NCBI GenBank assembly: GCA_026874595.1
Contig: CM049317.1
Location: 42,494,401 to 42,558,400, forward strand
Length of the DNA stretch: 64,000 nt
Direction: 5' to 3'
From: Sipunculus nudus
Lineage: Eukaryota > Annelida > Sipuncula > Golfingiida > Sipunculidae
The notes beneath the pieces were generated by a model. The model saw only the letters and a list, made by a program, of their open reading frames with translations. It made no database searches and was not told the DNA's origin. Position numbers and translations under genes: made by a program. This document shows, one piece after another, positions 26,513-37,267 of this stretch (positions are counted from its first letter, which is position 1; every line of letters starts with the position of its first letter).

Positions 26513-27279
26513 TGCAACAGATGTCTGTTACATGTGTTGTCGACACTTGGTTCATCTGGCGCACGCATAGCTCGTTGCTATGGCAGCTATTACCCACGTG
26601 TGAACTCTGATGTGTAGAGACATATCGCTTGGTGTAATCCGTACTGGGAAGCCTGGCGTGTAAAGACAGCGCTCGTCTAAAATTTTCTGGGCTTTCTTTG
26701 GGCGCGTTATGTATTGTTGGGTTCTTTGGGATTGTTCTTGAAATAGAAATTTTTAGGCTTTGCGGTGAGAAGTTAAAAATAGGAGGCTGTGTTTAGAGCC
26801 AGAGAGGAGAGAGAAATATTCCAGCGTCCACGGAAGAGTGTGAGTCAGTTTGTGGACCTTTCCGATAATTGCAGCAGTTATAGATCTTCTTCGAAATTTG
26901 TAACGGATTTTCATAATCTTCAGTTTGCTTTTGGGATCACTACCAGAACTTCACTTTTGGATTACAACAGACTGATTTTGTGATTTAATTGGACTATTTT
27001 TCTCTGGGAAGATTTATGTGAACTGTTCATCTGGATTATATGCTTTAAATGACTTGTTGTCGCTGTGACAGTGGTGGTATCCAGGTACTGTACACGTTAT
27101 TTATTATACTGTGTAATTGTATTGATTTGATGTTGTACTGTTGTTATACTGTGTAATTGTATTGATTTAGAGTATTGTAATGTTAGGGTTGTTTTAAGAA
27201 TAAACTATGGTTATTTGTTAACAAAAAACACTGACTTCTTTATTCATTCCCCTAGACATTTCACCTGCCTAGTGTTACA
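26513..27279 (+). repeat. 3' LTR of the Gmr1-type element, 767 bp
   Basis: The LTR begins TGCAACA (an altered TGTAACA) right after the polypurine tract and ends TGTTACA, the expected short inverted ends. It contains an AATAAA at 27,199-27,204 and an internal 25-bp direct duplication (27,104-27,128 and 27,144-27,168). No second LTR exists in the window, so age cannot be estimated from LTR divergence, and the target duplication cannot be confirmed. Confidence 0.8.
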
Positions 27280-27589
27280 GAATCTGATTTTTATTAATCT
27301 CCGTAACAAAATTTATGCTCGTCACGACTACGTGATCTGTTGATATTAGGTTCCGTAACAGTGTTTATTACACATGATAAACAGATTTTCAAACACATAG
27401 ATTTGTTCACACCATAGAACTTAGACTGCTATCCTGCATGGTAAGTACAAACAGGGAGTCATTCACCGTCTGTGGCACCACTAAATTACTCATCAGTGGT
27501 TATGAATCAGACTGTCTACCTCTTAGACTGGCACAGTCCATGAAATTGTTATTACTTAATTGTTGTTCTGACAGAGAAATCAAATGTAC

Positions 27590-27718
27590 CCGCGTTGTAT
27601 CGCACTTAGTATCGGTACCGCCACCTTGCGGTAACTCATATAACTTATTAACCACTATCTGACCCTCTGATTTCATGGACTGGTAATCTTGGCCGGTTTA
27701 CCTGACTGTCAGCGCCAC
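27590..27718 (+). repeat. Dispersed repeat family, copy A, left part
   Basis: GGTACCGCCACCTTGCGGTA and the following ATATAACTTA match the corresponding stretch of copy B (51,420 on) and copy C (32,838 on). The segment ends CAGCGCCAC, where the LINE interrupts; copy B continues without a break as CAGCGCCACATATCAC. Confidence 0.6.
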
Positions 27719-27735
27719 GTAACGTAACGTAACAG

Positions 27736-28214
27736 TATGAGCTGCTCAGACATTAACATAATACCCTGTATAGGTGTAGTTATGTCTCCTCAGCTGAGCC
27801 TGCTGTTACTGGCCCCAGTTATTAGATCGTACCTGTGACATCCCAACCACTGTTCGCCTCCGAGTCCCAGCCTGCGTGCCCGACCGCGGCAATCACCACC
27901 TCGGTGCCCCTAGATCAATCCTTTGCCTCGCGCCACAGGCGTGTGCGTGCGACCACTCAGGGGTTTTGACTCCCTGCTCCCTTGCTGTTTCGCTATAGCT
28001 CTCCATGCAACCCAAAACTGCCCCAAGGCCCCATAGTCGATACTTCTTCTATCGATAAGCAGTACAGGATCGTTAACGTGCATAGACTTCACCTGCTCTG
28101 TCACACGGGCCAGCTGGCTTATCTTCCTCTCCGAGGGACGCCCAGTCTTTCGACTGGTACCCAATTTTGTTTTCATTTGAGCAACTGGGTCGGCTGCTTT
28201 TTGGGTCATATCCA
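27736..28214 (-). other. LINE 3' untranslated region
   Basis: This is the stretch between the RT stop and the GTTAC-repeat tail on the minus strand. A 119-codon frame (28,269-27,910) overlaps the end of the RT frame in another register and shows no known domain. I regard it as accidental. Confidence 0.5.
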
Positions 28215-29595
28215 TTATTCTGTGTCCAGAATATCTAGAATTGTCGGTGTTTTGCGGGTTTGTCCGCAAAGTTTAAGCCATTCATGCCACCTTTGTAGCT
28301 CGACAAAGAAGTCCTGCTCTTGAACCCTTTTTATATAGCCTCGCCCCCTCTGAATCATGGTTTCTCTTACCATTTCCATGTTCGCCCTACTATGTAGGGT
28401 AGTGGTCCGTGTTTTCAGCGGGGGTCTGAGTGCTATTCTCAACGCTCTGTTTTGCAGAACCTGAAGTTTCTTTTGCCGGCTTTTTGTGACTGGAAGGAAT
28501 GCTAGGCTTCCATAGGTCGCTACTGGCAGCACCCATGCTTTGTACAGGTATAACATGCTCTCTTCCGGCATTCCCAAGCCGTTGCCCCTGAGAGCTTTCA
28601 TTCCATTGAGCCTGCGCGTTATCCTGTCTCTGACCTGATCTAGGTGTTTGTGCCAGTTGAGCTTTTTGTCAAAGGTTAGACCTAGGAAGGTAACTTCCTC
28701 TTGAATATCCAGCTTGTGTCCAGCCAGTGTTATTTCTGACAGCTTTGTTAACCTGTTGTTGCGCGTGAACACACAGGTTTGCGTCTTATTAGCGTTTAGT
28801 CTGATTCGCCATTTGTTGCACCAGCTGCTAATTCGATCCAGCAATACCTGTACCCTTTTATCGCTCCTGTGACCATGAGCCCAGATGGCACATCGTCTGC
28901 GAACTGGCTGACTCCTCCCAGCTTGGTCTGATTTGCTATCTCGTATTTGGGCAGGTCATTCACGTAGATCAAGTATAGCAGTGGGCTTAGTGCCGACCCC
29001 TGTGGGGTGCTTGCCTTAAGCATTACCATATTTGACTTTGTGCCTTCTACCTCCACGGTGAGCTCCCTTCCTGTCAGGAATGAGGAGATGACTCTCACGA
29101 TCGGATCGGGGAGCCTCGCACGCACTCTCAATTTGAACCTTAGTCCGTCTTGCCAGACGGAGTCGAAAGCTTTTTCGACATCTAGGAACACTCCTATTGT
29201 GTTCTGGCCTTTCTTCATACTAGCCCCGATCGATTGTGCGAGTCCAAACAAGTGATCCGTGGTTGATCTGCCTTTTCGAAATCCACTCTGGTCTTGGTAA
29301 AAAAATGCATTTTCTTCCAGAAAATTGTACACCCTTTTTGAGAGTATTCTCTCGAATAGTTTGCCCACCACTGGTAGTAGGCTTATAGGCCGATAACTCG
29401 AAGGCAGGCTCAGGTCTTTTTCCTGTTTTGTTAACATGATTACCTTGGCAAATTTCCATGCTTTTGGGAAGTACCCCAGATCGATGCAATTATTGAACAC
29501 TTTTGCTATGCATTCTAGCACTTCTTCAGGCACTTTTTTTCAGTATTTCTTTCGTAATGCCGTCCATACCCGGAGCTTTTCTGTTCTTGAAATGT
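28215..29595 (-). pseudogene. Non-LTR (LINE) reverse transcriptase fragment
   Basis: Two overlapping frames cover the RT: 29,533-28,796 and 28,844-28,215. The first carries SSYRPISLLPVVGKLFERIL, QSGFRKGRSTTDHL, GVFLDVEKAFDSVW (catalytic Asp), TPQGSALSPLLYLIYVNDLP and FADD (catalytic Asp pair). A frameshift directly after FADD moves the reading to the second frame, which has LNANKTQTCVF, VTFLGLTFDKKLNWHKH and the C-terminal LYKAWVLPVATYGS and LQNRALRI segments, ending at a stop at 28,215. A further one-base shift lies near 29,540. The endonuclease and ORF1 are absent by truncation, so it is non-functional. Confidence 0.9.
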
Positions 29596-30460
29596 GCCAC
29601 ATATCACCGCCTCGCTGAACTATGGTCTTTTCCAGTGACGTCAGCAGTGGTCTTTCCAAGTTTCTTTTTCAAAACCAACATGGTTCATTCAGTCATCGCC
29701 TATTCCGGGCTTCCAGTTGGCTACTAATATTCCCATTTAATCTGTCTTAACATTTTAGGCCCTCGCTTATGTTGAGTTCGGCAAGACTTTAAAACACTAT
29801 AACCCTCAGCCTTAGTGTTAACCACCCTTGAAAGTGGGCCTGACAAACTCTAGCTCAACCAATCAGCCTGAGCCTGTGATATACAGGTACACACGCGAAG
29901 AGCGCAGTCAAAATGTACCGGCTGACCGAAACGATCACGATTCGCGAGTCGCAATTTGGCTGTTAATACCCGGGTTCAGACGAATGCTGTCAGCTGCTCT
30001 TGTCATCTCGGTAGACGGAATTTACTGGACCTGTTGATACAAAATTGTTGCGGTAGTGTCTACAATATGCATTTACATTTGGCCCGTGGAGCGTAATATT
30101 CGTTCAGCAGAGATATATCATAGGACACGAAGATCCATGTGTGGACTACCTGAATACATGATTTCAGTGCGAATGTTACCAAGCGGGTCGAGCTGTGGGA
30201 CCGCTGTTAGCGTTCTCATTGCAACGATGCCACTCACATGAGGCGTGATGTCCCGATATGCAAATACGGGGGAATCATCAGGTCCTCAAAGAGCCTTGTG
30301 ACGCCTTAATATGCAAATATCAGGGATTCGCCATTCGGACTTTACAGGGCTTAAGTGATAAGTGCTGGCACTGAGTTAAGTCTATCGATACATGGAATCA
30401 CATTTAATTTTAAGCATTTTATTAGTAAACGCGAATACTAAAGCCCAGGCAGGGCTATCT
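29596..30460 (+). repeat. Dispersed repeat family, copy A, right part
   Basis: This matches copy B (51,523-52,275) for most of its length: GAACTATGG, CAAAACCAACATGGTTCATT, CAGTCATCGCCTATTC, GGCAAGACTTT and TATGCAAATATCAGGGATTC. Its last part, TACATGGAATCAC through AACGCGAATACTAAAG, matches copy C instead. Two ATGCAAAT octamers lie near 30,258 and 30,311. There is no coding sequence; the element type (LTR or DNA transposon) is unclear. Confidence 0.75.
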
Positions 30461-32529
30461 ACGTCTGAATAAACTCAAACATCAGCAGCACTACAGAAGT
30501 ACTGTCTAACCTCAGCTGACAATAACTTCTCCTAGATAATGTGTAAGCTGGCCAGGAACTAATGCAGTATTTACTTACCAAGCCTAATTAATGAATCTAC
30601 AAACAAGCAGAGGGTTTATCTTTAACTGAATATTATCACAAGCCAGTGCCTGATGCCCCGTGCTAACTGGACCATGACAACATCCAGCTTGAACTAATCA
30701 AACTACAACTTTAAGCTTTTCCTGGTTTTCAATATATAATCAACCAAACGCTCCACCCCTAACTTGTTTTAGTCAAGTTTTGTTATAGTTAAAATAATAG
30801 CTATTATTCTATTACTTGGGGTCCTTCACTATTTCTATTACTAATTTACTATTACAGGTTAAAATTTCTTGTCTAATACTATTACTATTAATTTATACTA
30901 TTACTTTGAATTACAAACCAGTAATTTTCTATTACTATTACATATTACTAATACCCCATCCCTGACACAAGTACATATTTTTGTTGCATGCCCAGCCTTT
31001 GGAAAAATATAAAGAATTTTTGCATAAGACATTTGATTCATATTTAAAATGCAAATGCGTAGCATTTTTTCAAATGCAAATTCAAATGCACTACACCAGC
31101 CTGGCATTTAAATGCAAATGCAAATGTGCAACATTTAATTGCAAATGCATTTGCATTTGGACCCAACTCTGATACATTCCCGATGTGGTGGGGATTAATG
31201 ACACATATGGTCTGTGAAATAGATTTGCCACATTATATTGACATTTGACACTTTATAATATACATAATCAAAGAAATGTAAGAACGATAGAGCACCATAT
31301 ATTGAAGCAAAAATTCCGAAAATTGCACCAGCAGTTTGAGAAGAGTTCTCAGATATTGAACTGGACCATGCCGGAACCCAGTTGCATGGAAATATTTCGG
31401 CGAATACCTCTCTTATTATATAACAGATTGAATTTTGCTTCCTCGGCGTTCTTCATTGATGAAGCGGGAACGCAGAGGACGCAAATTTCGACCTATTATT
31501 TAATAAGAGTAAGTGTATACATTATACCACCTCTATATTTTCAGCCTATGTTTTCAACCAGGTTCACCTCTGTGTTCGGTTCCGGAGAACTATATAGCTG
31601 CACACTTCTGGTCGGATTTTCCCAAATTGAGCATTCCTATAGGTTCACTTGTGGCCTGGTACCCTAGGTTTTGCGTTGACCTTATATATACTGCATAAAT
31701 CCTACGTACTTATCCAAGATCCTGGATACCGCCTCAAAAAAACCTTGAAAGAACTAAAACCCTTGGCGCTCAAAAAATCGTAATAAATTAAATATTGTGT
31801 TTATGACAGGGAAACTTATGTAATTTGAGCCAAAAATGGTGTTTATTCGAATGATCAAGAATTTTAGCAAAAATGTGTGTTTAGGAATGAAAACAAGACT
31901 CGCTTTAAAACTTTAAACCCCGCCTTGAAGCTGTCTCAGATAAGAAACCATAACATGCGGGTCACAGAGCCCCATCACTGGCAGCGGCTACGAAGCAACA
32001 AATTCACCCTTTATATCGCAGCACCATTATAAGTAACTTTTATAAGTAAAATCATTTTTAAAATTTATAAAAATACCCGATCAGTTGTTTCTGGTGTAAC
32101 TCTGACAGAAAAAAAAACCCGCATGATATCTCCCCTTGGCATCTTTGGTGTGTGTATATGAACATATAACAACATTTGCTGTATTTCACCATAAGACATC
32201 CCATCTTCAGGATAAAAATATTATCGCTCACCTGTTTGGATTATCTGACAGGTTTACGTACCGGCAGAGTCTGAGCACAAACGGCATGTGAAGCACAAAA
32301 TGCCCAAATTCCATCGCAAATGCTGGCAAGGATGTGGAAATTGCGTGCGTCCTGTTTTATGCAACCGTCACAAGAGCCTCACAGTATTCATCGCAAGCCC
32401 ATCCAAACTTTGCGATTTTCGAAAATGTTATGCAACAGGCCCCAGACCATCATTCTTTAAATCGACATTTAAAGTTGAAAAACACTATCGATCACACTGC
32501 GCAGACTCACACGAGTATAGAGTAAGAAT
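30461..32529. other. Intergenic DNA with TATTAC-rich and AAATGC-rich low-complexity stretches
   Basis: From 30,780 to 30,960 degenerate TATTAC repeats occur. From 31,045 to 31,160 degenerate AAATGC repeats occur, with several ATGCAAAT octamers. The flanks GGTATTAGTAATATG and CATTTGGACCCAACTCTG resemble ends of small hAT-type repeats, but I cannot define termini. A 140-codon frame at 31,245-31,667 shows no motif that I recognise and I do not call it a gene. Confidence 0.4.
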
Positions 32530-32632
32530 GACCTCTGGCAGAGGGGGCACTGTTAATGAGATATGACCTCAGGCAGAGGGTGCACTGTTAATAAATAGGA
32601 CCTCAGGCAGAGGGTGCACTGTATGTGAGAAA
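32530..32632. repeat. Three-unit 34-35-bp tandem repeat
   Basis: GACCTC starts at 32,530, 32,565 and 32,599, each followed by (A/T)GGCAGAGGGNGCACTGT. The GGCAGAGGGGGCACTG stretch resembles a CTCF core motif; that is resemblance only. Confidence 0.65.
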
Positions 32633-32774
32633 TGTTACACAGTCATTTGATAAGCAATGTCTTTGTTTTATTATGAATACGACTTTTTCAGCCAAAATAT
32701 CATAATTTGATCGTTAAGTGGAATGTCTCAAGGTTTCTCTAAGGATTTACTTGGGCTCTATCACAGCTTTTCGT

Positions 32775-32995
32775 ACATAATTCCTCCCACTAATAGAGCC
32801 ATCAAACTTTCTTTGCTGTGTCGCAAAGCTTAGAACAGGTACCGCAAATGATATAACTAAAAATACGGCTCTCTGGCCGACGTTTTAGTGATAAGAACTA
32901 GAACTGAGTTATGTCTATCGGTACATGGAATCACGTGTTATTTAAAGCATTTTATTATTAAACGCGAGTACTAAAGACTAGGCAGGCCTAGATTT
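32775..32995 (+). repeat. Dispersed repeat family, copy C (internally deleted)
   Basis: The start, CCTCCCACTAATAGAGCCAT, then TCGCAAAGCTTAGAACAGGT, matches copy B at 51,364 on. The sequence then jumps to GTGATAAGAACTAG and TACATGGAATCACG, which match the end of copy A. The middle of about 750 bp is missing. Confidence 0.65.
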
Positions 32996-34451
32996 GCTCG
33001 TATCGGAGAGAGAAAAGTGAAACACAGATCCTATTGTCCCCGGGGATTTGTCGGACTCAATATTATTAGGCATGGGCGTCGAATTGTCTAGGTTGGGGGG
33101 GGGCAAGTTTTATATATAACTCTGAAGAAAAACAACACTGTAAATTCACAACAGTCTGTTTCACGGGATACGACCCGATCATCAGGTGAATGTGGTTAGA
33201 ATGAAGCTAACGGCGTGGTTTGAAAAGCCGAGACTTTACGAGATTATGCTTTGTGCGATTCGGGGGGGGGGGGGGGGGCATGTGAAAGACTGACACTGAT
33301 CCTATTGCCCTCGTGGGCACAATAGGATTGGTCGGGGTACACGTGCGATACTGGAACATAACAGGGCAAAGAGGTTTGTTGTTGTTTTTGTTTATATATA
33401 ATACAAAGATAACCAGGATGCTCAATTACCATAGTAACTGATTTGCAATAGGGTCCTGGAAGCAGTGAACATATCAGTAGTATACATATGATATAAATAC
33501 ACAATATATAATATATAAGGCAAATATACAATATAAAGGCCAAACATATCATACTATACTCATACCAAGTGGACTCCACTCGATAAACTCGCCACGGGGT
33601 AGTGGTAACGCCATGTCCCTCAACACTGTAAAACATCTACCTGAAAAGGCAAGTCTGCCCAGCGGGTCCTCGGGGGGGGGGGGGGGGGGGCGGTTGGATG
33701 AGGGGGCACGTAGAATATTAGTAAGAATGCTAGGTTTTAAAACATTTCAGAGTGAATTTGAAAAATCTGGTGTTGATAGCTCCTGTAATTTTAATATGCT
33801 TATTTGGCTAAATGACGAAGTTAAGCTTTCTGTAACTTCAAATAATTTTAATCCAATAACTTTTGATATCTGACTGATTCTTTAAAAATTTGGCGCTGCT
33901 AGCTCTGATGATTTCGGAGATGGCATAGGTTAACATACGTTGGATGCCAGTTGGAATACGCCGCATCATCGCATGAGTTCACAGGATGACTATAAATTGG
34001 GCCGGTTTCCTCCACCCTTCCCCCCCCCCCAAAAAAAAAGATAAAAAACGTTCAGCGCACTTCCAAGCAAACTATCATACACTTAAAAACAATAATAAAA
34101 CAAGCATGGTGTTCCGTATAAGTAGGTGACAATAAAAATATAGAATTTTCAACATTTTAAGGGGTAGGGGTAAATATTAATATCTGCAACTGGCAATAAA
34201 TGTATATAACTGCCACATTTGACACACTCTCAGAAAGCCCTGGGTCTTAGCTATCTACTTAGATCAAATTGGTTATGATATCTGTTGTATTCATGAAGTT
34301 ATTAACCAAATACTGTGGAAAAGTCGATGCAGTTCAAAGGTTAACTTTTCATATAGGGTCAATCATACTTTATCAAAGTGTTAGCCTGAATGTCCAAAAA
34401 TATAAAAAAAGAGACAAGAAAAACCAAGCTGGTACCTTAGATTAAATCAAA
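32996..34451. other. Intergenic DNA with G homopolymers and dispersed-repeat pieces
   Basis: GACTCAATATTATTAGG and the following ATGGGCGTCGAA (about 33,050-33,085) recur at 34,994-35,070 and, in part, at 48,100-48,125, so a further dispersed repeat is present. G runs of 17 and 19 bases lie at 33,262-33,278 and 33,672-33,690, and a C/A run at 34,020. No gene is supported. Confidence 0.4.
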
Positions 34452-34816
34452 GACCTTTTGCCCTTTCATAGGACATTCATTTTTTCCCGGCAGTTGCATT
34501 GTTTCAGAGATGCATTTGGAGATTTTTTTGTGTTTAGGACTTTCATTTAATGTTTGCTGATCAGGTTAGACATGTTTGGTTGACAGCTATTGCTGATTTT
34601 CAAATTGTTCTTGATTACCAGCTTGTGGTACCTGTGATGCTTTGGAAGTGTTCTTCAATTAGCCCGATGAACTGTCTTCCAATGTTGGTTTTCACATGAC
34701 GACTGGAAGAAGGAATGAACCATGCATTTTATCTTCCTTTTCTCTGTTCTTTGCTTTTCACTCTAGGTTCCACATATTTATCTTTCTTAGAATCCGCATT
34801 TCACTAAAGCTTTGTC

Positions 34817-34877
<61 letters not shown>

Positions 34878-34908
34878 AAATGAATGTCCTATGAAAGGGC
34901 AAAAGGTC
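34452..34908. repeat. Perfect 34-bp inverted repeat enclosing a TA microsatellite
   Basis: The arm 34,452-34,485 begins GACCTTTTGCCCTTTCATAG. Its exact reverse complement is 34,875-34,908, ending GGGCAAAAGGTC. About 390 bp separate them, with (TA)26 at 34,821-34,873 touching the right arm. No target duplication is seen. It may be a MITE or a fold-back. Confidence 0.75.
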
Positions 34909-35022
34909 AGTGCCAGCTGAGACGCATTGTTTAAAAGGCAACTGTCAGAACGGACATCATGGGAAATCATAGCCGTGTACCCGACAAATAGCCCGATTCA
35001 TTCGGACTCAATACTATTAGGA

Positions 35023-35048
35023 CCTGCCATATATCAATATATGGCAGG
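35023..35048. repeat. Perfect hairpin, 12-bp arms
   Basis: CCTGCCATATAT and ATATATGGCAGG are separated by only CA. It sits in the dispersed repeat that starts near 34,990. It could extrude as a cruciform. Confidence 0.7.
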
Positions 35049-35096
35049 GCCTTATAGCATGAGCGTCGAAAGGTGGGGAGAGGGGGCACATATCCT

Positions 35097-35114
35097 CCCC
35101 CCCCCCCCCCCCCC
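35097..35114. repeat. C homopolymer (18)
   Basis: A run of 18 C, one of several long G/C homopolymers of 33-48 kb and 61 kb. The opposite strand could form G-quadruplex structures. Confidence 0.9.
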
Positions 35115-35541
35115 ACTTTTTACCCAGAGGGGACAACACATAAATTGTCACCCTCACTTCTTAGTTAACTCCCAAACAGTCCATATGTAGCATTTTTGAT
35201 TGAATTTGTACATTATTTGTGAAACGACCCTTTTTTTTTTCATTTTAATCCCCCCCCCCAAAAAAAACGGATTATTAATTAACCATGTGCTTTTCCATGG
35301 GCCAAAGTAGATATTGGTACCACCCAGGGTGGCAAAACTTAAGCAGGTTTTTCTTAAAGATCTATGCCTGTAGATGATATTTTAATATGATAACTGATCC
35401 AGAGTGGTAACTTAGTCTTAGTTATCCGTTATTGAATGTTATGATCAAGATGAAAATTTAAACTTTGAGCTGCATCGCCTTTTCTACAGTATTTATTTAA
35501 TAACTTCATGAATACAAAATACATCATAACGAATACGGTCT

Positions 35542-35546
<5 letters not shown>

Positions 35547-35603
<57 letters not shown>

Positions 35604-35606
35604 ATA
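35547..35606. repeat. TA microsatellite
   Basis: Nearly pure (TA)n with one TTTA interruption near 35,588. The frames on both strands through it are accidental. Confidence 0.95.
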
Positions 35607-36926
35607 ATAAACATGGGCAAAGTTGAGACAAAACGTAAATGCAAACTCAAAAGTCATATAATGATTATTGTGATTATCGGTATTATTATCTGGGAAATTT
35701 AGATTTTGTTATTATTTTTATTTCATGGATCCTAGGAGGTAACTGAAAATCACTAAAAGAAATCTTCCGCAGGAACGGAAATATTTGCCATTCCATTCAT
35801 CTATTTTTTTTAAACATAGACGCAAAGACGTCACAGGATGTATAAAATTTCTCAATGGACGGAGACGTGTATCTAATCATGCTTTCTTCGACAGTTTTGG
35901 GATTGAGAGGGTGTGGAAAGAGGACATTGCAGGAAGTGTTTATATTTCAACTATTAAAATTAACGTGTGGGGCTTTTTTTGTTAAGATAAAAACTATTGC
36001 CCAGTCGCATAAGGCTAATAAAACTACGGTGGTAAACATGCAGCTCACCTAATGCCGTCTGAAAGGTGTGTATATCAGGGCATTGAATAATAAGATAAAT
36101 GTGAATCATCCGGAATTATTTCGAAAGATCTTTATTAGAACGTACTTTTGGTATTAATCCTTGGGGATATTATTAATCATAAAGGATTAAATAAACTTGT
36201 CTTGGATTTTTCTCCATATTTAATGCGTTCAATACATATATACTGACTTCGTCATCTCACAGTTGCTTGCAATCGAATACCAACTCTAGTTTACATGAAT
36301 CCTAATAACTGGAGAATTGATGATTCAAGCATTGATGTATATACTACCTAATTATCAATGAACAAATAACAAAATATATCTTAGGGACCTAAGATTTACA
36401 GTTAAGTATAAAGATTTTGTTTTGTCAGATGTCGATTCAATATACAGGGACTGCTCATGAAACACCAGTCATGAGAAAACAAACAAAATTTGGACTGCTT
36501 GTTTCTCTAAATTTTATACTTAAAAAAAATGAATTTCGTAAGTACTTGCCCCTCGTCCATACGTAGTATATATATATATACTCTTGTACGAGGTTTTGCC
36601 GCCAGGAAATACTAAACTTAAAAAGGATTAAAGAAAGCTAATTTGGCGCAATATTTAAGAAGAAAGGCAACATTTTTTTACTATGAAATTCTCCTTTATG
36701 GATAACAAATGCAGACTTGACCGAATGTATATATCTGTAAAAATACGCATGTGTATGACAGCTGCTTATTACTTTGGTAAATAAAAGCACACATATATTA
36801 GTCCATAAACATGAACCAAAATATTCACATTATATGTTCCTCTATGTACGAAAGACTTTTTTTTTGCAATTTTGGTCCAGCCTTTTTTTTTGTCAGGCTA
36901 TTCCCACATTTTGAGTCCTTAGAGCC
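35607..36926. other. Gene-free AT-rich stretch
   Basis: No protein motif, RNA gene or repeat with clear borders is visible. Frames of 60-66 codons lack recognisable features. Confidence 0.4.
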
Positions 36927-36990
36927 GGGGGGGGGGGGGAGGGGATGGGGGGGGGGGGGGGAGGGGATGGGAGGGGGTGGGAGGCAATTA
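36927..36990. repeat. G-rich low-complexity tract
   Basis: Runs of 5-14 G separated by A or AT, in GGGGATGGGG style. A strong G-quadruplex candidate on the plus strand. Confidence 0.85.
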
Positions 36991-37267
36991 TACCACTCCC
37001 TCGCATATATGCCCTTCTTGTTATGATATCATGCACAAAAGAAAGTTAAAATTGAGCACAAGCAAGGGCCCAGCTATATATATAAATATTTGTTTTATTA
37101 TATATCAAACAAAACTTTTCAATTTATAAAAAAGTGATCATTTAAAAGTATGAAACAGCATTGAAACATGTTAATAGTAATGTAAGACAATCAGATATCC
37201 CATTTAAATTGATGTGATACTCTAATTACTTATTGAACAAGAATACGGATAGTCGACAAGCGACTAC

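Larger units (their letters stand above)
18005..27279 (+). mobile_element. Degenerate Gmr1-type Ty3/gypsy LTR retrotransposon, 5' truncated
   Basis: Domains read in order: gag with zinc knuckle, aspartic protease, integrase (interrupted), integrase C-terminal GPY segment, reverse transcriptase, RNase H, polypurine tract, 3' LTR. Integrase upstream of RT is the order described for Gmr1-like Ty3/gypsy elements; usual Ty3/gypsy elements have it last. The coding region carries many stops and frameshifts, so the copy is dead. The 5' LTR, primer-binding site and start of gag are absent: the satellite abuts gag coding sequence directly at about 18,004. The integrase is split by a nested DNA transposon (20,786-24,450). 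Without that insert the remnant is about 5.6 kb. Confidence 0.88.
27719..29595 (-). mobile_element. 5'-truncated LINE inserted in dispersed repeat copy A
   Basis: The minus-strand element starts inside the RT domain (NRKAPGMDGI at about 29,570) and ends in a GTTAC-repeat tail (27,719-27,735 on the plus strand as GTAACGTAACGTAACAG). GCCAC flanks both ends (27,714-27,718 and 29,596-29,600), and copy B of the host repeat keeps the empty site. Tail repeats, 5' truncation and a short target duplication are typical of target-primed reverse transcription. RT motifs suggest the Jockey/CR1 group; clade assignment needs a tree. Confidence 0.83.

Noticed and set aside
27910-28269. 119-codon minus-strand frame
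   Set aside because: It overlaps the end of the LINE RT in another register and the 3' untranslated region, and has no domain.
31245-31667. 140-codon plus-strand frame
   Set aside because: No recognisable motif, no splice or start context, and AT-rich composition like its surroundings.
35508-35702. Frames encoding long Tyr-Ile repeats
   Set aside because: They are translations of the TA microsatellite.
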